NCBI GenBank assembly: GCA_013398015.1
Contig: VZRR01010834.1
Span: 207,902-271,901, forward strand
Length of the DNA stretch: 64,000 nt
Source of the DNA: Oreocharis arfaki
Lineage: Eukaryota > Chordata > Aves > Passeriformes > Paramythiidae
Direction of reading: 5' to 3'
In this document: one piece after another, positions 51,362 through 63,000 of the stretch
How positions within the stretch are numbered: position 1 is the stretch's first letter
Layout: every line of letters starts with the position of its first letter
Notes under the pieces: model-generated
Told to the model about the DNA's origin: nothing
Seen by the model: only the letters and a program-made list of their open reading frames with translations
Databases searched by the model: none
Translations under genes and position numbers: made by a program

Positions 51362-53230
51362 AAATTGAATAGAGAGAAAACCAAGGGAAATAGTGCTGAA
51401 AATGAAAAACTTTAATAAAAATGCATTAACTGGTTAGCTGTAAGGAATTGTTCTAAAGAAAACTCCACGTTTGACAAACCTTTCTGTGAGACAGAAGCAC
51501 TTTGGGGTCAGGGCAAGGGAAGAGATTAATTTATTGAGAGGAACTGTTATTGTGGCAATAGCTATGGGGGAGGTTTGGTCCCAGTGATTGTTCTGAAACC
51601 AAATTCATTAGAGGGGTCAGAAAAGCATGTCAGAGATTAAAATACATCTTTTTTTGATGTTGCTGATCTTCACTTGCATTCTCTTTTTCTGCAGGGGGAG
51701 GCCCAGCACAGGGTCACACTGCTTTCACTCCTGCACAAGTACAGCTGAAGCACTAACCCTCAGGCAGCTGTAGATGAGGGTCACTGTACCTTCTCTGTGG
51801 ACACCCCTGACATGAAGACACCTGGACAGGTGGTGACCACAAATATGTCCTAAAGAAATATTACACAATTTACAGTGAACCTTAAAAAAAAAAATTATGC
51901 ACATTTTCCTCTCTATTCATTATCTCTATCGCTCCTCCTTGGTTTGAACATATTTGTTTGAAACTAGTTTGGCACACAATTTTCAGTCTGGTCTAAGGTT
52001 TGTTCTTTCATTCCAGTGTTATATTTCATTGCCTTTCTTTCTCTCCGTATTAGATATGTTTATTGTGTCTTTCTGGCTTCATTTCTGTTTCTTGACTCCA
52101 GATTTCCTCTTTCTTCTCTTGCAGCTTTTGTTCCCCTCAGTCTTCTGTCACTGCACATTTTCAATTTTCTACAAGGAAGGACTGCCATGAGGGGAAAATA
52201 TCTTTACTTTGTCAAGGATCCTTTTCTTTTAGCAGCATTCACAGCATAAAATATTGTTTTTCATGGAGAGATGAAAAACTAAGTTTCTTTTCCACCAATA
52301 AGTGAGTCCACAAGCTGTCACCTGGAGAGGACTGGATTTTTATTCTTTTCCCCATTCCTCTTACCGATATGTCCATACAAGATCTTGGCTTTTATTTCAG
52401 GAAGCAGGGAAGCTCTCACCTACATCAGCTTTGCAGCAGCACTACTGGAAAATGGTAACATTTGTTTTATTATAACAGCATAGGAACCCCTCACTGATTT
52501 ATGGCTGGAAGTTGGGTCCCTGTTGAGGAAGAAACAAAAGTTAAACAATGCGTTGGCAAAGTTTCTCTTGCTCTAACCTTCCTCAGTTGTTCAAGGATTG
52601 AGACACAGCCTATGACTCTCCATTCCTCAAACTAGCACAGCTCCAGGCAGCTACATAAACATGTTCAGAGCTCAGCCATTGCACAAAACAGTAACTCTCA
52701 ATTAGTGCTTCTTTTTGTCGAATCTTCTTTGCCCAATGAACAGTCTTTGTGTTAAAAATCATAAGGAGTAGACTACCCCCAGATTTGGCTCCACTTCTCC
52801 TGGATTTCAACAGAAAACTAACAAAAGCCAAGCAACAAGGACATCTGTTGGTTTGGGTCTGTGCTAAATGGTTGCTAACTCCAGGTGAAGTCCAACTACT
52901 TCTCTCTACATATGTGGATGTCTTGCTTCCCATCTCTACAATATTTCACACTAAGTTCTGTCATCTCTAATCTCCTTTGGAGTAAAAAAATTTAAAAGGC
53001 TATATAATTTTTGATATTCAAACGTATTTTTATTCCTTACCTTTACTGGCATATAGTCTATATCAGGATAGTTTGTTACAGGAGCTGAAAAGTAATTCAA
53101 AACCACAATGAAACTATCTGGAAAGGTTTGTAGGCTTGTTCCCTCAAACAGTAGAGGTGACAGACACTCCACCACGGTGTGCCAAACTCCCACTCTGCAG
53201 CAATGACAAGGGGTTTCATATCGTTAGCCA
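51362..53230. other. Unique non-coding DNA
   Basis: No gene or mobile element is recognised up to the LTR. Frames reach 107 codons (52610-52933, minus), with no motif. Confidence 0.5.
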
Positions 53231-54266
53231 CGGTGGTGGACTGACCCAGGCTGGCTGCCAGGTGCCGACCAAAGATGGCCCATGACTCCTTTCCTCAGCT
53301 GGACAGTGGAGAGGAAATATAATGAAGGGCACATAAGCTGAGACAAGGTCGGGAAAGATCACTCACCAATTTCTGTCATGGGCAAAACAGACTTGACTCC
53401 AGGAAATTAGCCTAATTTGCTACCAATCAGATCAGAGTAGGGTAATGAGAAATAAAAGGCAAATATTAAAACCAACTTTTCCTCACCCCTCCCTTCTTCC
53501 TGGACTAAACTTCAATCCTGATTTTCTTTACATCCTCCTCTCAGAGACACCAGTGGGACAGGGAATGGGGGCTGTGGTCAGCTCATCACACATTGTCTCT
53601 GCTGTTCCATCCTCCGCAGGGGGAGGACTCCTCACACTCTTCCCCTGCTCCAGAATGGGTTCCTTCCCAGAGGAGATGGTCTTCCATGAACTTCTCCAGC
53701 ATGAGCCCTTCCCACAAGCTGCAGTTCTTCATAAACTGCTCTAGTGTGGGACCCTTCTGTGGGGTGCATTTTTTCAGGAACAGGCTGCTCCAGCATGGGT
53801 TCCCCGTGGGGTCACAAGTCCTGTCAGAAAACCTGCTCCAGCGTGGGCTCCTCTCTGCACAGGGCCACAAGTCCTGTCAGGAGCCAGCTCTATTGAAGGC
53901 TTCCCATGGTGTCCTTTGGGCATTCACCTTCTCCAAGGACTGCAGGTAGATCTCTGCTGTGATGCCTGGAACAGCTCCTCCCCCACTTTCTTCACTGCCC
54001 TTGGTGTTTGCAGAGCTGTTTCTCACGTATTTTCACTCCTCTCCCTGGCTGCTGTTGCACTGGGGCTTTTTTCCTCCTTCATAAAGACATTACCCCTGAT
54101 GCTCTACCACTGTTTCTGATGGGTTCAACCTTGGACAGTGGTGTCCATCTTGGAGGTGGCTGACATTGGCTCTGCTGGACACTGGGGAAGCTTCTGGCAG
54201 CTTCTCACAGAAGCCACCCCTGTAGCCTCCCCTGCCCCCAAAACCTGGCCACACAATTCCACTACA
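53231..54266. mobile_element. Old endogenous-retrovirus LTR, about 1.04 kb
   Basis: I recognise the order of blocks in a common bird LTR family, probably ERVL-like. It has 'gtggactgacccaggctggc', 'caggtgccgaccaaagatgg', 'gctggacagtggagaggaaa', 'agagatcactc'-like and 'gggcaaaacagacttgactc', and ends with 'agcttctggcagcttctcac' and 'agaagccacccctgtagcct'. It starts near a TGG-rich terminus and ends near CTACA at 54266, as expected for TG...CA termini. No clear target-site duplication remains. No retroviral genes flank it, so it is probably a solo LTR. It is more decayed and less CpG-rich than the one at 36555. Orientation is not assigned because TG...CA is symmetrical and no decisive polyadenylation or promoter signal was found. 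The family name is from recall and needs a repeat-library match. Confidence 0.8.
53645..53900. repeat. Degenerate ~45-50 bp tandem repeat inside the LTR
   Basis: Units opening with CTGCTCCAG(C/A)(A/G)TGGG or close variants start at 53645, 53691, 53736, 53785 and 53833, with a weaker sixth near 53885. Spacings are 46, 45, 49, 48 and about 52 bp. Most units continue into a CC(A/G)(C/T)GGG- or GGTCACAAG-like end. This is an internal expansion of the LTR and gives the frames of 94-118 codons seen here their repetitive character. Confidence 0.75.
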
Positions 54267-57200
54267 GTCACAGTCTTGCAGGGCCTTTAAGTAACAGAAA
54301 TGAGCACGAGAGCAGAGCTGTACAGGCTGCATTATAAAGACCTCAGTTAGAGGTTTTCTTCTCTAGAAGATTTGCTTCTAAGTATTGTAACATACTACAA
54401 AGTTTAGAAGAAGTGTGTTCTTAATGCAGAAGTCTCCTAAAAGCAAGGTAGAATCAATCTGTAGAGGATGCTATAGAATTACTTGGAGTCTTACTGAGGA
54501 TGACACTGTTGGCTACAGCTGAGTTTCTTCCGCACCTGTATGGCACAGGTGACAGCCTTGACTCAGTGTAAGTTTAATGGGAATAGAAATGCCTCACACA
54601 GCAAGGTGTTAGAGCTGTTCCTGACATATGAAATGGCCTGACTAGTTTTTTGAGAAGAGAAGCACTATGTTCTGTTCAAAAGGAAAAATGTTTCAGAGGT
54701 GAACTAAACAATGCTGAAGTGGCTTTCTTTGAATGTTTTTTCTAATTTTCCTTAAAAAGCCACATATGGGAGATTTGCAAGAGAGGAAGGTTAGGGAGAA
54801 AACCAAACAACTCACATTTGCTAAGGTGGAGGGATTTAGTCAATATTACACGATTCCCAAACTACCTCCTTTTAGAAAAACACTGCTCCTTGTATATCAA
54901 GTGAGTATGGGCAGGATGCAGTGCTATTTGTACTGAAGAAAGCTTTAGGGTCTGTTGTTTGAAGCTTTTTGACATCTAAATTCACTTCAGCCCTTTCAAA
55001 ATTATCAGGGCATTTAACAGAGCATATGTAATGCTCTAAGGTATAGTTGTGTAAACTGCCTCCACAAAGTATTTACAAGCCTTCTGCAGTATAAGTTCTT
55101 CATCAAATTTCATTTCCTTCTAAGTATTTCATGCTATAACCAGATAAAGGGATTGAAACATTTTAAGGGCTGGAACTTGTTCCTCTACACCAATGTCACG
55201 TAAAATGAAGTGTGAAAGAAATAGCAAGTAAGTCTGAGGGATCAAAGAGAAATCCATGGCTTAGAGCAGGGAAAGCCACTCAAAGATAATTCATGCAGTT
55301 AGTGTTGGATTGATATTCAGCTATGGCCATGTTGTAGACAAGGAAAACATCCATGTCTTGCCAACACTGATGTCTAGGTCTCTGTTTTTCTCCCTGTGTT
55401 TGCAGACCAGCCACAAGACCTTACTTTGAAATATAAAACACCTTGGACAAGAGCTTCAGAAAGGAGATAACTTCCACAGATCCTTGCTTGGTATACCTTA
55501 GCCAGGCTGTGTTTCAGGGACAACTACTCACTCAACACTGCCTACAATTACAGTTCCTTTACATATTTTAGTCTAGGAATCCTAGATTAATTTGTCTCAA
55601 ATTACAAGTCCAGTTTAAAAGAATTTTGTAAAAGCAGTGACAGATGCCACAAAAAATAAGCCCCCAACCAAACTCCACAAAAAGCCCTCCTCAGAGATAA
55701 AGGCACCAGCTGGGCTGAAATTTCAAAATTATGTTTACATGGAGTGATTTTATGATGCACAAATGTGTGTATACATGTAAGAAAGCCTTTTGAAAGCTTT
55801 TGAATTATTTTAATGGTATTTTCTGGTTTTAACAGAGTGGCAGTTTCTCAACACGCATGGCAATTGCAGGGTATTTAATATGCACTTTGCTGTTTTGTAC
55901 AGAACTTATTTTTCAGTCCATTGATGCAATATATTTACATCTCATAGGATTGCTACAACATTTTCCAAACCTCAGGTTGTTACTCTTGAACCATTTTTCT
56001 ATCTTCTCTCCCCAGTATTTTAATGACTCCATCAACTCATGTGAGCTCTTTCTTTAGCTGTCTACACAATGTATGTGTCTGACCTCCTTATCCCTGCCTT
56101 TCCGCACCTGCATACCCAATCTGTCAGTGTTAAAGGTTTCAATTCAAATAATAAACCAGAAGTGATTCCTAAGCCCAAAAAGAAGTGACAGTCCAGGAAA
56201 CAGGTCTCTACTGGACCTTCTCACCAGGAGGGCTCAGGAGCTTATTGCCCTCTCCCCACTGCGCTCCTTTCCCCCCTGTTCCTTCTGAACAACTGGCTTA
56301 TCTCTAATGTCTCCTCCCCTGCACATGCCCCCAGATATTACCTTCTGTTTCACCACTGATCTGGTACATTCAGGCTTGTGCCCGTCTTCCAGGAGCCACC
56401 AAAGAGTACTGCCAAACACAGCGTGTTTCCAGCTTTCTGCGTGGAACCGGGTGCTTTCTAAGGACACCTTTCCTCCTGCTTCACCCACAGATGATTTTTT
56501 GTCTCTGTCCTGGCTCGTGGAATGATCTCTCCATGTGCAACATAAAAGTTCATTTTGCTCCTTTATATCCTACTTTGTTTTGTTCTGTCACCCCGCTGTA
56601 TTGCAAATGTTCTTGCAGCTTCATATATTTAAAAGCCAGCCAGATGAAAAGAGGCATATGTAGCAGCAAACACAGCACAGGCACGTGTGCTGATAAGATT
56701 AATTCCTTGTCATCCTCTATAAAGTTAAATCTAATTTGAATTGGAGCCCTTGGGACCCGCAATTACATTTGTCCATCTGTCAATAAACTGCCATTTTGAG
56801 TTGAACTGTAGTTAATTGCAGTTAATATACAAAGCTTTTCCCTTGTTGTTCTTCCATCCCCTCACATAACCCCTGGTTTTTTTTTTCAAAGTGTAATTAG
56901 AGCCAAATAAATAGAAGCAACACTGAGTTAGCAAGTTATTTATTTAAGAAAAAGCTGAAGGGTCAGGATAGATATTATCTGCTCAGGTCTAGATAAAGAA
57001 AAACACCAACCATCCCTAACTACAAAAAAAATGAAAGAATAGGTATAAAGGAAACCAAAGTACAGGAAACTAATAAAATAGAATGTGTGAGAGACAATAC
57101 TTACCTAAAACACTCACTTTGTTTCTAATACTTTGCTCCTAGTGGTGAAAATGTTCACTCTGAATATTCAGGTTTGAATCTTTTGTTCCTTGTTAACATC

Positions 57201-57802
57201 TAACAAACTAATGAGTTTTGGCAGTCCCAGTATCCATTTTAGTTCTACCCACAAGGATGGTATGAGCCTCATTTAAATCTACTTTTCTTATGTACTCTAA
57301 AGAGCCTTGTAAAAATTCTTAATTCTCTATGGAGGATGGAAAGAAATTTGAGTATTTATTTTTGAGTACACTTGCTGCCTTCAAATTCCCTAAGCTTTTC
57401 TAGAAAGTCAGGTAAATATTAATACCTTGAAACAAGTTGGAAATGTTGAGATTTCTAGTGGTAGCACATGAAATATATTACAGATTAAAAATAAAATTAA
57501 AGGGATGTTTCATTTTTTATAAAAATAACCTTTTTTTTCTTTTTTCTTCTTCTAATTTCTATTAGGAGGGCTCTAATTTTACACCAAAATCCAAACTTTT
57601 CCTTTTAGCAAAAAATGCAGAGTTTGTTTTATAAGATCTAACAGATCTTCTGCTATGAATCATTATGTTTAGATTAGTATTATAATATTTGTAGATAGTA
57701 AACAAGATATGCATCACTTTCCAACCCTCATATATGACTTTTTCTTTTTGCTTAATATGTGAGTTTTTTTGTTCCTGATGGAGGGGAGCAAAGAACCCAA
57801 AG
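54267..57802. other. Unique non-coding DNA
   Basis: No gene or mobile element is recognised. The stretch 56735-56832 has a composition typical of conserved non-coding elements (balanced, with CAATTACA, TCAATAAA and two GTTAAT cores). T/C-rich runs lie at about 57530-57555. The frames at 56234-56525 on opposite strands are mutual shadows without recognisable motifs. Confidence 0.5.
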
Positions 57803-58078
57803 CTAAGCTCTTCTCAGTGCTATTCAGTGACAGGACAAGAAGCAATGGGCATCATTTGAAATATAGGTAATTCCATTTAAACATGAATAAAGACTTTTAC
57901 TTTAGGGATGATCAAGCACTGGAAGAGGTTGATCTCTTCCAGTGAGAGGCTGTGACCAACCCTGGAGAACCTGGAAACCTGTCTATGCATGGTCCTAGGC
58001 ACCTTGCTTCACAGCAGGGTGTTGGACTTGATGGTCTCCAGAGGTGCCCTCCAGCCCTAGCTGTTCTGTGGCTGTTCA
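57803..58078 (+). mobile_element. CR1 LINE fragment, 3' part, sense
   Basis: In order: 'cagtgacaggacaagaagca', 'atgggcatcatttgaaatat', 'ggtaattccatttaaacatg', 'gggatgatcaagcactggaa', 'gtcctaggcaccttgcttca' and 'ggtgttggacttgatggtct', ending with 'ccagaggtgccctccagccc' and a decayed 'ctgttctgtggctgttc' tail. This is a 5'-truncated sense CR1 copy of about 275 bp with no coding capacity. Confidence 0.92.
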
Positions 58079-60023
58079 GTCACCTTGGTCAGTGAAAGAG
58101 CCCTTGGTAAAGGGCTTTCTGTTCACTGTTTGAAATTGCCTTTTTGTCCTTTGTTGACTCAGAAATTGATTGAATGGGTTGTGCTCCAGTGTCTTCCTAG
58201 TGACTGAGGGGTGGCTGAGCAGCCAGAAGTTGCCCAGGTTCTTTTTCCATGTTTTTCAAAGCTGTGTGTTTAGCTGGCCTTCTGCCAGCTCTCAGTGACC
58301 TAGCTGTCACTTAAAAAAATAAAATTACAACTAGCAGCACTTTAATTACAGTGGTCATTTTTATTCAGCCCTGTAGCAAAATTCTCTGCAGTCCCATTGA
58401 TCTGAATGCATCCAGTTTATCTAAAATGCCTGTAAATTTTTGCTTCCCATAGTCTTTCCAAACTGAACAGGTATGTGCAGAGGTCCAGGAGCAGGCTTTG
58501 CTTGTGAAGCATGAAGTAAAAATATATTCCTGCATGTTTTTTTTTCTGGTTTACTTATAGAGGAGCTCCTTAGAAAAGCAAGTCTTTTGCCGAAGCTAAT
58601 TAATTACTTAATTAACTAATATTAATTTATTTAATGAGATAAGTAATAGAAATTCTGGTTAGTGCAATGATGAGCAAGTAGCCTGTGTACCTCACTGGGC
58701 TTGTCTTCAGTCAGACACTCAAAGAAATGTATTCAAATTAACATTTCTGCCAGTAACCTGAAGCACGTAATTCTGCATCTCTGCACTCAGTACGGCAGTA
58801 AAGTGGCCTTAATTTTGGATTATTTTCAATTGCCTTAATTTCTCTTATTTCAGTTTATTCTGGAAATGAGATAAGTTAGCTGGAACAAAGCAACTTAAAT
58901 TCAGAATAAGAATGTTCCTCGAGGGATTTAATGCTGTTTAATGACTGCATAATACCCTCCCTGTATATTTTCATGTAGTTAAGCCCCAAGAACTAAACAA
59001 AATGTGCACAGCTTGTTAATTCTGAAGAAAAGAAGTTTTTTCAGGTTAAAGAGGTTCTTTTAAGACCAGTAGGATAATAATGATGAGACACATTGCATAA
59101 ATGGGTTAAACCGTTCACTGTAAAAAGTTAAATGCACATTTTAACAGTTCTATGCACAGAAATGTCTTAATGAATCATATTATGTAGCTCAATTTATTGG
59201 GAAATACCATATGGAAGATCATTTTAACAGCTATGAAGAATCCCAGGTGTTCTAAAGACAAAAAAATGAAGGCCCTTTTGAAATATCCAGAGGAATATTT
59301 GCAACTGATGATTTGTATAAACTTACTGTGTAAAATTTTATGATTTTAAACACAGGCCTAATTTTTCAATATTTACGTACAGATTCTCCTGCACTAACTT
59401 TCTTTCCTGAAGAAAGGAGGTATTTGTTGCTGACTGCTTCAACGTTTCCCTTTCTGCACATAATGACCAATCTTCATGACAAGTCTGTTTACGCTGGTAT
59501 TCATCCTTCCTTGCTTTAGTAGTGGTAGCTCTATGTCAGTGACATTGGCAACTGGGAAGACCTCTGCCAAGGGTGAGCTGACAGGAGGTGCTTGGTGGGT
59601 ACAAGGCGAATAAGAGTGAAGGCAAAGCAAAAAATGGCTTAGAAAGGAGTTGAAATATTTGATAGTGATAGCTAAATTTACAGCACTGGATTTTCCTTTG
59701 CTTCTTCTGCATAGAATGTCTTGTGCTGCCACTGTAAAGAGTTGAAACTCCTGTTTTGTACAGAAGCAAAGGCATGGTCATTCTGCCTAGATAAGAAAAC
59801 AACTGAGAGAAACAGTAGCTTGAAAGAATGTCAGAAAGGGTGACTACTAAATTTTGCTTCGAAATAATTTTACAGGAGAAATTGATGATAAGCAGAAAAG
59901 AGCACAAGGAAAAGATCAGAAACTATTATTTTGAAAAGGAAGGACTGACTAAAAAAATCAGAAGAGAAATAGCCTTTTCAACCCCTACTTTTACCATTTC
60001 TGTATTAATGTGGGATCTCTAGA
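58079..60023. other. Unique non-coding DNA
   Basis: No gene or mobile element is recognised. At 58596-58636 there is an AT-only cluster of TTAATTAA-type motifs, and 58770-58960 has the look of a conserved non-coding segment, though conservation cannot be seen from one sequence. The minus-strand frames of 97 and 123 codons (59439-59907) overlap in different frames and show no motif. Confidence 0.5.
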
Positions 60024-60060
60024 GTACTAGTATTTGTGAGTACTAGTACTAGTATTTGTG
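60024..60060. repeat. 15-bp direct repeat around a palindrome
   Basis: GTACTAGTATTTGTG occurs exactly at 60024-60038 and 60046-60060. The 10-bp perfect palindrome GTACTAGTAC lies at 60040-60049, overlapping the second copy. It is probably a small tandem duplication with a 22-bp period. Confidence 0.85.
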
Positions 60061-63000
60061 TGCTTACTTCCATACCTTACCAGATTTGAGTGAAATGTGA
60101 GGATGTATACCCTGTTTGTCAATGGCTGACAATGATCTGAATATTGTTTAGCACATTCTACATCAGCCTTTTCTTGAAGAACACACCTCTAGCTGCTTTA
60201 CCCTGTTGGGGCTTTTATTATTTGATGAAGTGTGTTCAATTGCAAGAGGGAAATCACAGTGCTTTTGAAACAGGAACATACACAAACCTTAAGAGAATTC
60301 TGTTAGACCTTAATCAATAGCTTAAGGAGAAATATAATTAGTTAATTCAGCCTATTTTTCCAGTCTCTGTACACAGAGAAATACTCATGTTGAGTCAGTA
60401 AATTGCTTGCATATTCTCCCTTTCCACATATACTGAATTGAATAAGCTTTTGTTCAGGACAAATACTTGTCAAGCTTTTTAGATAGGTTGACTTTTTACA
60501 TTTTAGACCAGTTTACACTACTAGCAGAATGATTGTATGCAAAAAAAGAGAGTGGTTTCCCTGATACAAAGTGCAGTATGAACATTCATTTATGGGAGAA
60601 GTAAGCCTCAGAAGCTATAAAACTAAACAGAAGGATGGGAAAATATGCAAAGAGATGGAAAGGCAATCAGAATAATACAAATTATAAGATTCAGCATAGA
60701 ATAGCTGAGCTCTTTCACACAGATTCCTTAGTACTTTCTCTGCTGTGACTAACAATCCTGGCAGCTGCAAATATCAAACTGAAACTGAATTTTGCATGAG
60801 AGTGGTTACAGAAGACTTTCATTACCTTTGGAGTCAGTGAGACTCAGCTGCTTAAATTGTCACTGGTGAGCAAGTTCAAGAGGAAATGATCACTCAGCTC
60901 ATGTAGCTGCCTGGGGATTTTTTCCGTTGCCCAGATCCTTGTTAATATTTCTTTTGGCAAAGTTAGATCAGCCCCTCAGTCCTCACCCCAGATGCCAGTT
61001 TGGCAGACCACAGTGTTTAATTCCTTGGAGAATGAAAATTGTTTTACCTCAAATCAGGAAAATATCTGAGCAGTGGTGGGTCTTGATTTTTATTTATTTT
61101 TTTATAATTAGGATGAATACATTCTAAAGGCTCAGTCATGCAAAATTTAAATGCTTGGTACATCATGTAAGCAGAAGTTTTTTTTCAAATACAGAATGAA
61201 GCCCACAGAAACAGACAATCCTTTTCTTAGTATTTGGTACTAATGCCTATGCATACTAATGTGTATTTGAGAGACAGTCAGACCTTATAAGCTCATGTAT
61301 ATGCCATTACATGGATGAGAGAACAGAGAAGAAGTAATAACTAGAAAAGAGAGTGATAAAGATGTCCCTGTAGTTAGCTGTATAAGAAGGCTGTCTTTTT
61401 TTTGAGGATCCCCACTATTTGAGAATGGTACTGGAAAATGCAAGTTTTAAAAAGTAAAATTTCATCCTTTTATGTCTTTACATTTATGTTTTTACATTCT
61501 TGTTTATGTTTCAATCCCACTGGCTTAACCAGTGTCTTCACCACTTATATCAACAGTGCATCCTTCTGAAAGGCTTGGCTGTGGCACCATGTGAGAGTTC
61601 AGTGCATATGTGATGGAATCAACCACAAGGAAGAAGGGAAAATCATGTTCTGGTGCTCTTAGTGCAGGAGGCTTTTCATGTTGCCACCTTCCTGCTTTTC
61701 TGTTACAATGGTTCTGCTTCCACCATAAATAAGGGCTCTGCTCCTGCTCTTACTGCTTCCCTTCAGTGAAGAACTAAATACAGCATGGTTTTTCTTCAAG
61801 CAATTCTCCATTTATCTGTCCATGGACTTGGCGCACATTTCAGCAGCCTCCCTGATGGCTGCGTGTTCTTATGGTGGGACTGGAGCGTCCCTGACAGATT
61901 CTGAGAGTCTGATGGCTGAAGCTATTTCTGTGGTCTCTTCTCACAGGAGGAACTTTTTCTCTAATTACTGCAGCTCTGAACCAGAGAAGCCCCGGATTCA
62001 AACCTTAGCTTCCACCTGGATGAAGGTCTTCAGGGATTTCCTGAAGTGGAACCTCTTACCCTCCAAACAAATGGCCTGGGTGCAGAACACTGTGCTATGA
62101 AATTAAGTGACTTAAGAACTAGTTTTTCCTATTATTTGAAAATATCAGAGAGGCTGTGACTCAGCAACTGAAATAAATTCTGGACCTAGATATTTGCCAC
62201 TTAAATAATTTAATAATAATATTGTGCTTTGTTATTCAAAGTTCATTAGCAGAGCATGACTACAAAGAAGAGAAAGGGTGGCTGAATTTTTGAGCAGTCA
62301 GTGTCACATGGCTGTGCTTTACTGAGCCACTCTGAAGCTGCCTTGACACATTTCAAAAGACTGAACATTCACTCTTTACCTTATATTTGTGAAACAGTTT
62401 AATCTCAAGCTGATTGAATACTTCCGATTCCATAAACCTGCTCATACAGAAAAAATGTTGAAGGACGACTGGAATGGATTCACAAACTCACAAATTTATG
62501 AAAGTAGAAAGGCCTCCTACTTATTATCTAAATAGTTTATTTTATTATAAATTCAAATTCTACTTATTAATGTTAAAAATTGAACTGAGCTCAATTTGTT
62601 TCAAGAAGTATCTGTCCTAGAAATGCCTATATGCTCAAATATCAATAATGGAACTATGATCTTTCTACTTTCAGATTCATTAGTGGACTGGCACCTTTTT
62701 TCTTTTTTTTTTTTCTAATTTTCAAGGAAAGAAATTCTGTTTTGAGTTACAACACAGAGATGTCATTGAACTATTCAGATCAATATGCAAAAGAGCTTTT
62801 AACTCTGTTTTTCAAAAACCTGGTCTCAGAATGAAGTATGTCACAGGTAAGAGTCAGGGTTATTTAACAATTGAATTAATTCTTTCAGTTGAGAGTCTTA
62901 AAAACATCGAGTGGAAATGATTGCATTACTTACTCCTCAGCAGAACTTGCTGTTCAGTAACTAATGTATAACTCTGATTTAGTGAATGTGACTTAGAAAA

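Noticed and set aside
53645..53900. CRISPR-like array
   Set aside because: Units are contiguous, degenerate and without unique spacers, and they lie in a vertebrate LTR.
53445..53949. Frames of 94-118 codons
   Set aside because: They fall inside the older LTR and its internal tandem repeat, so they reflect repeat composition and not a gene.
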